This document shows positions 1 through 8,840 of a DNA stretch of 37,380 bases, one piece after another (the first letter of the stretch is position 1; each line of letters begins with the position of its first letter). The notes beneath the pieces were generated by a model. The model was given only the letters and a program-made list of their open reading frames with translations, did not search any database and was not told where the DNA came from. The DNA is taken from positions 1 through 37,380 of the forward strand of contig CANBDX010000021.1 in the NCBI GenBank assembly GCA_947367315.1, given 5' to 3'. The position numbers and the translations under genes are program-made. This DNA comes from an uncultured Bacteroidales bacterium (GTDB taxonomy: Bacteria > Bacteroidota > Bacteroidia > Bacteroidales > UBA932).

Positions 1-187
1 TAATTGATCACATCTGCCGGTTTTTCGTCCGCGACGCAGGGTTTTTGCCTGATTTTCTTGCGTCGCGGTTCAAGCGGGGCTAATTATAGCGGCTCAATGA
101 CTAAATTTCCAACCAGTATTTTCACTTGATCCCGAAAGTGACTATCAAAGTTTTAAAAAATTACATAACTATCCCAGTATTAACTAC

Positions 188-233
188 TTATGCATATAGA
201 CCTGCGGCAATTGGCACAGGTCCATATGCATAA
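188..233. repeat. Near-perfect 17-nt inverted repeat (hairpin) with 12-nt loop
   Basis: ttatgcatatagacctg (188-204) versus caggtccatatgcataa (217-233); reverse complement matches with a single mismatch; loop cggcaattggca. Confidence 0.85.
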
Positions 234-263
234 CCGTCAGAATACCAAATAGTTGAGTGATTT

Positions 264-488
264 TTGTTTATCAACCGACCTTTTCAGTTGATCCGTAGTT
301 CTCGAAACAAGTGTTCTTTACAAGATTTCCTATTAAACCATTTTACATTGAAAGAAACACTTAGGATTTCGCTGAAACTTCATATTGAAGTCAGTACACA
401 AAAGGTTGTCAAGGTAAAGGCGTACAAACGTGTTACCAATGGCAAGATAGTGAAAGTCCGTTCTCACTACCGTACTATTGAGGGATAG
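264..488 (+). CDS. Small basic ORF with C-terminal tandem repeat (VVKVKAYKRVTNG / IVKVRSHYRTIEG); possible gene fragment
   Basis: ORF of 74 aa; only the C-terminal ~32 aa look protein-like (13-residue internal repeat); start uncertain. Confidence 0.35.
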   Translation: MFINRPFQLIRSSRNKCSLQDFLLNHFTLKETLRISLKLHIEVSTQKVVKVKAYKRVTNGKIVKVRSHYRTIEG

Positions 489-550
489 TCCGATAGATAA
501 CTGACGGAAAACCGCTTCCTTGCGGTGCTTCTTCCCCTCGGTGTTCATAG

Positions 551-581
551 CAAAGACACAGCTGATCCAGCAGTGTCTTTG
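551..581. terminator. Symmetric hairpin, possible terminator
   Basis: CAAAGACAC-a-GCTG-atc-CAGC-a-GTGTCTTTG: 9+4 bp stem with one A/A mismatch, 3-nt loop. Confidence 0.45.
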
Positions 582-754
582 TCTCATTAAGAGAAATTCG
601 TATTGAATTTTCTATGATTGGTTTCTTAGCAATTGAGATGAGTATATTAAAGTACTCTGATAATTCTTTGTATTATATGAATACGATACGAGTATCAAAA
701 AAGTGCATTCAGATAGAATTTTCTGAACACACTTGATTTTTGAATACATCAGTA

Positions 755-1480
755 TTAGTATCGGAGTTCTCCTCTATTTTTGATGTCGTTGTTAATCGTT
801 TTTGCAAGAACATATCCCTTTTCGGGTTCACCTGACATAAGTCTTTCAATTTCTGCGGGAGTAGTAGCATATTCACTTAACTCGTCAAGCATTTCATCTA
901 CCATCTGACGATACTCTTGATACTTATCCATATCTCGTGTTGTTGAGATGTGAATGATTGAATTTGCCAATGCTCGTCCGAACTCTTTTCCGTCATTCAA
1001 TGCAGTCATATAAAATGTTGCTATGATTCCGTTAGTGGTTTTATTCGACTTATTGTTTTCTGATATGGAATCATTCAGTTGTTTTTCATAGTCAGACAGA
1101 TTCCTACGGGCAATTCTTGTCGATAACTCGCACGAATCCCATAGGAGTTGAGCGAATAGCAATTCTGTGCTGTCTCGTACTATCCAATATGATTCTGATT
1201 TATCAACTGCTGCACAGAAGTACGCCTTTTCGCACATAGTCTTCCAACCCTTTTGGGTTTTAGGTACATCTAATACCGCCCATAATCCTTTTGAGAGTAC
1301 GTGCCCGATTCCCATACCTTTTAACTCCTCAAACTGAACGGAATCAGTTGGTTCGCTTTGTAGCATCTCCAATGTGAGTTTAACGTCGGGTTGCCATACG
1401 ACATACCTATCATTGTCCTTCTGTGCATACGATATTAGAGGCAACATTGAAATAAGGATAAGTAAGATTGTTCGTTTCAT
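755..1480 (-). CDS. Secreted protein of unknown function
   Basis: ORF track 755..1576; the internal Met at 1480 gives a clean signal peptide MKRTILLILISMLPLISYAQ; no domain recognised. Confidence 0.7.
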   Translation of the reverse strand: MKRTILLILISMLPLISYAQKDNDRYVVWQPDVKLTLEMLQSEPTDSVQFEELKGMGIGHVLSKGLWAVLDVPKTQKGWKTMCEKAYFCAAVDKSESYWIVRDSTELLFAQLLWDSCELSTRIARRNLSDYEKQLNDSISENNKSNKTTNGIIATFYMTALNDGKEFGRALANSIIHISTTRDMDKYQEYRQMVDEMLDELSEYATTPAEIERLMSGEPEKGYVLAKTINNDIKNRGELRY

Positions 1481-1757
1481 ATATGTGTTATTTAGATTCA
1501 GACAAATATAGTAATTAAAATTTTCTCCACCTTGGTAATAGGGTAGTTTCGTAAATTTGCTGTGTAACACTATCAATAATAGCGACTTGATTAACCTTAG
1601 ACGTGTTAGTTTTCGTGTCAGAACATAGGCGTAGGACAGTTTGTTGTGAAAATTTTACCTGTTACCTTGACTTTTTATCAGTTAGACTATATTTATTATA
1701 TGAACTACATTGAGTATTCCTCATTGATAGCACATAATAACTTACTAATAACTGATA

Positions 1758-1978
1758 ATGAATATGGTACAACCGAAGAAAAGACTTTACAGAAACGACG
1801 TGTCGGCAGAGACACGTGAGAAACTGAGTGTGGAGAACATTCCAACGTCTTGAACTTACTCGGAATGTCCGAGTTCCGACTTGCTATGTTCCTCGATAGT
1901 GCAGACAGATTAATCTACTTTCGTAATAAGAAAACCCGAGAGAAGATAAGTCTTATTGAACTCGCCTCGGGTATATAA
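1758..1978 (+). pseudogene. Possible degraded gene: two coding-like fragments in different frames
   Basis: MNMVQPKKRLYRNDVSAETREKLSVENIPTS* in one frame, then NVLNLLGMSEFRLAMFLDSADRLIYFRNKKTREKISLIELASGI* in another frame. Confidence 0.3.
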
Positions 1979-2109
1979 CCAATATACCTGAGCGAGCATT
2001 TAACCCCTTGAAAACGGCAGACGAAAAAGAAAAACTTTACTTATCTTTGCAGAGAGTTACTGAAAATACAATAGAAGATATTGTAAACCGTAGTGTAAAC
2101 CATAAAAAT

Positions 2110-2622
2110 ATGAATAATTCTAACGATTTGAATATCAATAACAAATATAAAGTCCTTTTCGTGTGCCTTGGAAATATATGCCGATCTCCGGCTGCTCAGG
2201 GAATATTCGAGCATTATGTGCGTGAAAACGGGCTGCAGGATAGGATCGAGGCCGATTCAGCAGGCACTTATGGCGGCCATCGAGGAGAACTTCCAGACCG
2301 TCGCATGCGCACGGCTGCTCTTTACAGAGGCTTTGCCCTGACACATCAGTCGCGTCAGGTAAGGTCCATCGACCTTCTTGATTTCGACCTTGTTATCGCC
2401 ATGGATGATCAGAACTACGAAGACCTCATGCACATAGCCCCTTCTGTGGAGGCCACCCATAAGATAAGACGTATGTCTGACTTCCTGACTACCCGCAGGA
2501 TGTCCTATATCCCAGACCCATATTATATGGGTGCTGAGGGCTTCAGCCATGTCCTGGACCTTCTGGAGGACGGCTGTCAGAATCTTTTGAATCTAATATC
2601 CAAGGCTGAATTCTCCAAATGA
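2110..2622 (+). CDS. Low molecular weight protein-tyrosine phosphatase
   Basis: VLFVCLGNICRSPAAQG (CX5R P-loop) and DPYYMG (general acid Asp); ATG at 2110 preferred over the TTG at 2008. Confidence 0.88.
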   Translation: MNNSNDLNINNKYKVLFVCLGNICRSPAAQGIFEHYVRENGLQDRIEADSAGTYGGHRGELPDRRMRTAALYRGFALTHQSRQVRSIDLLDFDLVIAMDDQNYEDLMHIAPSVEATHKIRRMSDFLTTRRMSYIPDPYYMGAEGFSHVLDLLEDGCQNLLNLISKAEFSK

Positions 2623-3407
2623 TATTAAGTCTCCTATATGTGCTGATTGCAGGTATAGCTCTGCCGGTGGGCGGAGTGCAGATGCAATATCTCTGGCGCA
2701 ATCAGCTCGGCGATGTATATAGTCTCGGACTGGGCAGTGCTGCATGTCTTGGTGCAGCTGCGGCCACAATGTCCGGATGGTGCTCCCTGACGGTGGGCAG
2801 TTTCATCTGTACCCTTGTCTGCACCCTGATCTGTTTTGTCGTCACCCTGCGTGTAAGCACGCAGAACCTTATCACCTTCGGTATCCTTTTCGGCACCTTC
2901 GTCGGCTCCCTGGGCACCATCGTAGTGACCAATGCCCCCAACGGAGACCTCCTGAAACAGTACTATCTCTGGGGAGCTGCCAACTTCAATCTCGAGGGAG
3001 TGACAACGTGGGATATCGTCTTCTCCCTTTGCCTCTTTGCCATAGGCCTTGCTGCCGCATTGCTCACTTCGCGGAGCCTTACCCGGCACATGAAAGGTGA
3101 AATCGAACTCAGCAATATCCATAAGGCGCTTCTTCTTCTTGCCATCATGTTTCTTGTCACCAGCGCTGTATCCATCTGCGGACCTATAGGATTCATATCG
3201 CTCGGCGTTCCTAACCTGAGCCGCATACTCTGCAAAAGCGAGGACATACGGAAACACTACCTGATCTCAAGCGCCATGGGTGTTGGGCTGCTTCTGGTTA
3301 CCTACCTCGTGGCCAATCATGTCAATCTCGGCATCTACCTGCCGATAAGCGCAACAATGGCCATCCTCGCGCTTCCGCTGATGGCCATTCTGTTCGTGCG
3401 TAAATAG
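2619..3407 (+). CDS. FecCD-like ABC transporter permease (short)
   Basis: Polytopic; RNQLGD...LGLGSAACLGA and GPIGFISLGVPNLSRIL resemble the conserved FecCD motifs; overlaps the upstream gene by 4 nt (ATGA). Confidence 0.7.
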   Translation: MILSLLYVLIAGIALPVGGVQMQYLWRNQLGDVYSLGLGSAACLGAAAATMSGWCSLTVGSFICTLVCTLICFVVTLRVSTQNLITFGILFGTFVGSLGTIVVTNAPNGDLLKQYYLWGAANFNLEGVTTWDIVFSLCLFAIGLAAALLTSRSLTRHMKGEIELSNIHKALLLLAIMFLVTSAVSICGPIGFISLGVPNLSRILCKSEDIRKHYLISSAMGVGLLLVTYLVANHVNLGIYLPISATMAILALPLMAILFVRK

Positions 3408-3443
3408 ATGTCAAAGCATCAAACCGGCTGAAAAATAAATATT

Positions 3444-4217
3444 TTAGAATACGCATGGCAGGGCCATCAGCTGATAGTACACGCAGAGTGCAAGTCGGCG
3501 ATGGCCTTCTGTATTTGGATGCAGATTGTCGTTTCCTCCCGGGACATAGATCGAATGCTCGGGTCTTGACGGCATGAGACCGCTTAGGGAATAGGTGTCA
3601 ATGACCGGGATGGACCAGATCGCAGATGCTTCTTTGATGGAATTGACATATGCGTCGATGTATTCCCCGCATTTGTTACAATATTCCTCTGACGGCTGCA
3701 CATTTTTCTCACTGAACTGAGCGAATCCTCTATGAATAGGTGTGAGCATGACAATCTGCTTGGTCGGATACATACTTTTCAAGCTGTCCAGCGCTATGTT
3801 TATCCGACCTCTGAAAGTGGACTCGTCAAAGACAGGCGTTCTGTGCTGTCGCTCGACCATCTTGCCATTTGCATTTACGGTCTCTGTGGAGTAGGTGAAC
3901 CATTCGCCGATCGGAGTTCCGCTATTGTAGTCGTTAGTGCCCATGAATATCATGATGGCATCAACCTCTTCTCCGTGCTCCTGTTTCAGCTTGTTTGCCT
4001 GAGAAAGGACATGCTTCCATTGTCTGCCGCTGATTCCATAGACGTATGATTCAGAGTGCAGCCATTCCTCTAAAAAGCCCCAATAACGGGTAGCTTCAAC
4101 ACCTTTCGGATCGGTAATGGAGTCTCCTAAGTAAGCGATTCTTTTATTCTCCCATGGATGTGATGCCGTCAGCAATATGACAGCAGAAAGTATAAAAATG
4201 ATTTTCTTCATGATCAT
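3444..4217 (-). CDS. SGNH/GDSL hydrolase, secreted
   Basis: Signal peptide; GDSIT block, GTND block, DNLHPN catalytic Asp/His block. Confidence 0.85.
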   Translation of the reverse strand: MIMKKIIFILSAVILLTASHPWENKRIAYLGDSITDPKGVEATRYWGFLEEWLHSESYVYGISGRQWKHVLSQANKLKQEHGEEVDAIMIFMGTNDYNSGTPIGEWFTYSTETVNANGKMVERQHRTPVFDESTFRGRINIALDSLKSMYPTKQIVMLTPIHRGFAQFSEKNVQPSEEYCNKCGEYIDAYVNSIKEASAIWSIPVIDTYSLSGLMPSRPEHSIYVPGGNDNLHPNTEGHRRLALCVYYQLMALPCVF

Positions 4218-6949
4218 TGGTTTTTCTTTAAGTATTCTGATGGTGTGCAGCCGATGAAGCGTTTGAAGGCTGCTGCGAAGTAGGATGGGGTGGCAAAGCC
4301 GACCATATCGGAAATCTCGGCGATTGAATGTTTCTTTTCGTGCAGAAGTCGGCAGGCTTCGTTGAAACGCACTGTCTTTATGAGCTCCAGCGGTGAAGTC
4401 CCGAAGAGTGCTCTTACCTTGAGGTTGACGTTCGTTCTGCTCATACCTATGTTGACAGACAGATCATCTACGGAAAAATTGGAGTTGGCGAGGTTTTCCT
4501 TGATGACCTTCATAGTCTTCCTCATGAATTTTTCATCAGACATATCGAAACTGACAGGTATATTCTCTTTGCTGGCTGATTTGTTCGCACCGATTCCGAC
4601 AAATTCCAACGAAAAGTCTCGAAGCAGGTCGCTGCGGAGCTTATCCATCTGTATTTTGTGTTTCTTCTCCTTTTTTGTGAGCTGCCATGAAATCAGAAAT
4701 ATGACTCCTCCTAAAAGAGATAATATTAAAACAAAGCGGAATGCTAAAGTCTCATACCAATGCGGACTGATCTTAATTCGTAAACTTTCAATGTTCAGAA
4801 TTTCTGTGCCGGAACTGTCTACATGTCTGAGCATGAATGTGTACTCTCCATGTGAAAGGTCGTGATACATTGCACGCCAATCTGTATCGACACTCTGCCA
4901 TTCAGAATCAAGACCATTCAATTTGTAATAGAATTTTCCATTCTTGCCGGAAATGTAGTCTGGTGACGAGAAAAATATGCTTATATCCCGTTCATTCGGT
5001 TTCAGTATAATTCTTTCTTTCGGATTGCCTTTCCATATTCCGTTTGCCTCCAGGCCGCAGATCATTGGGGAGACTGCTTTTCGTGTCATATTGATTTTTT
5101 CCGGGTCAAAGTAAATGACTCCGTGCAGACTGCCGAAGTACATCATCCCATCTTTGGTCTTACAGTGTGCATAAGTAGTAAAGCGGTTGTCTAACAGACC
5201 GTCAGCTGTAGTAAACCTCCATTTCTTGCCTGACTTCGGGTCGAGTCGAACAAGTCCATTGTCCGTACTTATCCAAAGGATTCCGTTCAAATCCTCTTCG
5301 ATTCCATGTATGACTTGGTCTGGGAAACCGCTCTTATCTGAGAATATCCCTACCTTTCCTGTCGAGACGTCGTAATTGAACAGACCGACGCGTGAGCCAA
5401 TCCATATTATTCCGACAGAGTCTTCCATGATGACCTCAGCGTATTTTATATTGGATAATTCAGCAGGAAGTTCAACGATGTTTCCGCTGCTTCTCTCTAT
5501 AGCGGTTATGCCATTTTTCTTTCCTATCCATAAAACCCCTCTGGAATCAAGTTTCAACGATTTTACATTTGAGATGTCTCCGGATATGTAAATTCTTGAA
5601 ATTGTACCTGTCTTTTCATTGAATTCGTAAAGACCGTCTATGGCACCTATATATAAAGTGTTTTTCTGGCTTTGTTCTATGGCGTAGCATGATTCGGGCG
5701 CGACATGACCTGTAGGAACTAATTTAAGGTTCCGCCGGTCTACTTTTAAAAGTGCCGAGCGGTCAGCTGCAACATATATTGTTCCTGAGTGTGGACTGAC
5801 ATATATACATTTGATGTCCACTTGAGAGTTACTCTGGTCTATGTGGTTTATGTGCTCAAATCTACCATCGGAACATAAGTGATTAAGCCCTCCGGAGTTT
5901 GTTCCGATCCATAGCGACCCATCCTGATCTTCTACTATGTCGCTGACGATATTGCCTTGCAGGTAACGTTTGTCAGTGCTGGAAGCGATGCATGTGAATT
6001 GTGAAGAATGTGGTGTGTAGTAACAGACACCGCCATAGTAAGTCCCCAACCACATTGTGCCTTGCCAGTCAACATAAATATCTCCGATACTGTCATGTGA
6101 TATGCTTCCAGGCTTGGCATTATCATGTCTGAAACTGAATATCTTGCCATCTTTAAGTATTGAAAGTCCGTTTTTGGAACCAATCCAAAGATTGCCCTCA
6201 TTATCTATATTTAGAGACTTTATGATTTTTGTGGATTTGGATCCGGTCATATCGCTGACTTTACTGCACGAATTATCGTCAAGGGATATCTCCCATAGTC
6301 CGGCATCTTCAGTCCCGATCCAGATATGGTCATCACCGGCTTGCATCATGCAGTTGATCTGACTGTCCGGTATGTCTGCAGATATACGTCTTACGTTTTT
6401 CAGCAGCCTGTCTGTGCAAAAGCATTGCCCATCTTCAGTACCAATGAATATCGAATCCTTATAGATGTAGAGAACTGTAGCCATCAAAGAAATTAAGTCA
6501 GAAGGCAAGTTCTCTTTTGTGAATTTTCCGTCTTCCTGATCGAAAATCATCAACCGTTTCCCTACAATCGTGAGATAATGTTCCGGATATAGTTCTGCAA
6601 TGTGTGTTACAGGACCATTAGGAGAAATGAAATTCTTGAATGTGTCGGTGTTGTTGTCGTAGACAGATAAACCACTGACATGTCCCACCCATATCTGTCC
6701 CTTGGAATCGCAGAGTATCTTATAGGCTGGCATGTCTGGGAATTGCTCTCCAGACCTTATGTCGGGCTTGAATCGGGTGTACCGGTTTCCGTCATATCTG
6801 ATCACACCTTCAAATCCACCGAACCACATGTTGCCTAAACTGTCTTGGCATATGGTGGCTACGTTGATTCCGCAGTCTTCTATCGGTAATGACTTGAAAT
6901 TCAATTCAAGACTTAGTAAAGATGTCAGAATAATGGTTAGTAAATTCAT
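4214..6949 (-). CDS. Membrane-spanning sensor/AraC-family regulator: reg_prop beta-propellers, Y_Y_Y-like domain, TM, HTH_18; no HisKA/HATPase/REC
   Basis: Repeated 'D..G..WIGT..GL' propeller motifs; TM LAFRFVLILSLLGGVIFLISW; C-terminal AraC domain ...IAEISDMVGFATPSYFAAAFKRFIGCTPSEYLK; only a ~60 aa linker between TM and HTH. Track start is 6970; Met at 6949 is likelier. Confidence 0.9.
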   Translation of the reverse strand: MNLLTIILTSLLSLELNFKSLPIEDCGINVATICQDSLGNMWFGGFEGVIRYDGNRYTRFKPDIRSGEQFPDMPAYKILCDSKGQIWVGHVSGLSVYDNNTDTFKNFISPNGPVTHIAELYPEHYLTIVGKRLMIFDQEDGKFTKENLPSDLISLMATVLYIYKDSIFIGTEDGQCFCTDRLLKNVRRISADIPDSQINCMMQAGDDHIWIGTEDAGLWEISLDDNSCSKVSDMTGSKSTKIIKSLNIDNEGNLWIGSKNGLSILKDGKIFSFRHDNAKPGSISHDSIGDIYVDWQGTMWLGTYYGGVCYYTPHSSQFTCIASSTDKRYLQGNIVSDIVEDQDGSLWIGTNSGGLNHLCSDGRFEHINHIDQSNSQVDIKCIYVSPHSGTIYVAADRSALLKVDRRNLKLVPTGHVAPESCYAIEQSQKNTLYIGAIDGLYEFNEKTGTISRIYISGDISNVKSLKLDSRGVLWIGKKNGITAIERSSGNIVELPAELSNIKYAEVIMEDSVGIIWIGSRVGLFNYDVSTGKVGIFSDKSGFPDQVIHGIEEDLNGILWISTDNGLVRLDPKSGKKWRFTTADGLLDNRFTTYAHCKTKDGMMYFGSLHGVIYFDPEKINMTRKAVSPMICGLEANGIWKGNPKERIILKPNERDISIFFSSPDYISGKNGKFYYKLNGLDSEWQSVDTDWRAMYHDLSHGEYTFMLRHVDSSGTEILNIESLRIKISPHWYETLAFRFVLILSLLGGVIFLISWQLTKKEKKHKIQMDKLRSDLLRDFSLEFVGIGANKSASKENIPVSFDMSDEKFMRKTMKVIKENLANSNFSVDDLSVNIGMSRTNVNLKVRALFGTSPLELIKTVRFNEACRLLHEKKHSIAEISDMVGFATPSYFAAAFKRFIGCTPSEYLKKNQ

Positions 6950-6967
6950 GCTGTCTTGGTTTTTGTG

Positions 6968-6975
6968 CAAATTTA
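6968..6975 (-). promoter_or_regulatory. Candidate Bacteroidetes -7 box for the regulator gene (TAAATTTG on minus strand)
   Basis: CAAATTTA on plus = TAnnTTTG on minus, about 19 nt upstream of the preferred Met at 6949. Confidence 0.4.
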
Positions 6976-6980
6976 ATATA

Positions 6981-7050
6981 ATGTTTGAAATTAAAATATC
7001 CTCTGTTATAATATGTTTGAATTTAATATTATTGTGTTGAAATTTAATAG
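6981..7050. promoter_or_regulatory. Three related AT-rich direct repeats in the divergent intergenic region; candidate regulator operator
   Basis: ATGTTTGAAATTAAAATA (6981), ATGTTTGAATTTAATATT (7013), GTGTTGAAATTTAATAG (7034); TTGA cores at 6985, 7017 and 7037, spaced 32 and 20 nt. Confidence 0.45.
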
Positions 7051-7071
7051 GGGGGGGCAGTAGCGTTCATA

Positions 7072-7079
7072 TATCTTTG
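7072..7079 (+). promoter_or_regulatory. Candidate Bacteroidetes -7 box (TATCTTTG) for the PUL operon
   Basis: Matches TAnnTTTG; 30 nt upstream of the ATG at 7110. Confidence 0.5.
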
Positions 7080-7109
7080 CGGTTGTAATAACACTTGACC
7101 CACCAACCA

Positions 7110-7955
7110 ATGAAAACTATCTTACGAATTACGTATGTCTGCTTAGCCGCACTGATTTTGTCTTCCTGCAGTCCCCGTATCACTGTCATGAGTTTTAATG
7201 TCAGGCAGAGCAAGGCGAAAGAGGTTGATCCGAATAATTCATGGACCAACAGGAAAGATGCCTGCTTGACGATGCTGAAGGAAACCATGCCGGACGTCGT
7301 AGGTTTTCAGGAGGTCCAGATGGGCGATCAGTGGCCGTTTTTCCGAGATAGCCTCAAAGCGTTGTATGATGGATATGCGCTCGGCAGAAGAGATGGAAAG
7401 GTAAAGGGAGAGACATCCGGATTTCTCTATAACCGCGATAAACTTACATTGCTTGAACATGGTACATTCTGGCTCTCGGAAACTCCCGAGCAGCCTTCTT
7501 TGTCGTTTGATGAGAAGTATTACCGTTCCGCAACATGGGGAATATTAAAAGTTGCCAGATCCAACAAGTGCTTTCTATACATCAACACTCACATGGGCTT
7601 GACCTATAAGTCTCAGGTTGAGGGCTTTAAAGTTATTCTCGCGAAACTATCAGAAATTAATCCGAATGGTTATCCGGTAGTCATCACAGGAGACTTCAAT
7701 GTTCCGATGGATCATGATGCATTTGCGACTGCCCGTCAGACTATGAATAATGCAATCGAGGTAGCTGAAAAGAAGCTCAATGCGGACGCACCTACCTATA
7801 ACGCATGGGGAAATGAACACAAGTATGCGGTAGTCGATCACATCTGGCTTTCCAAGGATGTGAAGTGTCTCCTTTATGTTACAGACAACAAAGAATATGA
7901 TGGTCACAAGTTCATATCTGATCATTTCCCTATAATGACTGAATTAAAATTCTAA
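7110..7955 (+). CDS. Endonuclease/exonuclease/phosphatase (EEP) family hydrolase, lipoprotein (EEP-1)
   Basis: Lipobox-like LSSC; MSFNVR, GFQEV, INTH, TGDFN, VDHIW, SDHFP motifs; ATG at 7110 (track start 7095 is TTG). Confidence 0.88.
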   Translation: MKTILRITYVCLAALILSSCSPRITVMSFNVRQSKAKEVDPNNSWTNRKDACLTMLKETMPDVVGFQEVQMGDQWPFFRDSLKALYDGYALGRRDGKVKGETSGFLYNRDKLTLLEHGTFWLSETPEQPSLSFDEKYYRSATWGILKVARSNKCFLYINTHMGLTYKSQVEGFKVILAKLSEINPNGYPVVITGDFNVPMDHDAFATARQTMNNAIEVAEKKLNADAPTYNAWGNEHKYAVVDHIWLSKDVKCLLYVTDNKEYDGHKFISDHFPIMTELKF

Positions 7956-7979
7956 ACACAATTACAAACATTAATAACT

Positions 7980-8840
7980 ATGAGAAGAAAAATTCTTTAT
8001 CTATTTTCTCTCTGTCTTTTCGTCCTTGCTTCTTGTGAAAAAGAGCCTGAAGTAAAGAACAACAGACATAATCTCGGCCCGAATGAGTTGAAGATTATGA
8101 GTTTCAACATGAGAGAGCCCGCTGATGGCGGAAAGGATGAATGGGCTGTGCGAGCGGGTGCAGTCATGGCAATGTTCGACGATCAGCAGGCTTCTTTGAT
8201 GGGTTTTCAGGAGGCCGGCCATGAGTCAATTAATCGCTATCTGAAGGCGATCATTCCAAGTCACGGCTATGTTTTTGTTGATGAACTGGAGAACAAGAAC
8301 TCAATGGCGTACAGGCCGGAGTTGTTGAAGGTTGTAAAGAAAGGTCTGATCTGGCTTACTGACACTCCAAGTGTACCTTCTTTGAGCACAAGCGGTTATG
8401 TGAGAACAGCACGATGGGTCATTTTTGAGATTGTTGCAACCGGAACACAGTTTTTCTACATCAACACTCACTTTGACTTGTCTTCGACTGACCAGAAAGC
8501 GAACCTCAGGTACATTAACAAGCTGATCGCCCAGCAGAACAAGGATAATCTACCTATGGTCATGACAGGTGACTTCAATGTAGAGTCTTACACATCTGTT
8601 TTTGATTCTATACAGGAAACAATGGTATCAACCCGTGATGTCGCCCCTGTCACAGATAGCCATATGACATATAATGCATGGGGTAACACTTCGAAGCAAA
8701 GAATCATTGACCACATCTTCATGAGCAAGGAACTCGAATGCTCTGAGTACAAGACTGTTACTCAGTCATATGAGAACCACTACTATGTTTCTGATCACTA
8801 TCCAGTATATTCTATTATAAACTTTGATACCCATGAATAA
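7980..8840 (+). CDS. EEP family hydrolase, lipoprotein (EEP-2)
   Basis: Lipobox LASC; MSFNMRE, GFQEA, INTHFD, TGDFNVE, IDHIF, SDHYP motifs. Confidence 0.88.
   Translation: MRRKILYLFSLCLFVLASCEKEPEVKNNRHNLGPNELKIMSFNMREPADGGKDEWAVRAGAVMAMFDDQQASLMGFQEAGHESINRYLKAIIPSHGYVFVDELENKNSMAYRPELLKVVKKGLIWLTDTPSVPSLSTSGYVRTARWVIFEIVATGTQFFYINTHFDLSSTDQKANLRYINKLIAQQNKDNLPMVMTGDFNVESYTSVFDSIQETMVSTRDVAPVTDSHMTYNAWGNTSKQRIIDHIFMSKELECSEYKTVTQSYENHYYVSDHYPVYSIINFDTHE

Noticed and set aside
1859-1873. Perfect palindrome CTCGGA-ATG-TCCGAG
   Set aside because: Short and inside a coding-like fragment; insufficient evidence for function.
2634-3257. 207-aa minus-strand ORF antisense to the permease
   Set aside because: Low-complexity translation and overlap with a motif-supported membrane protein.
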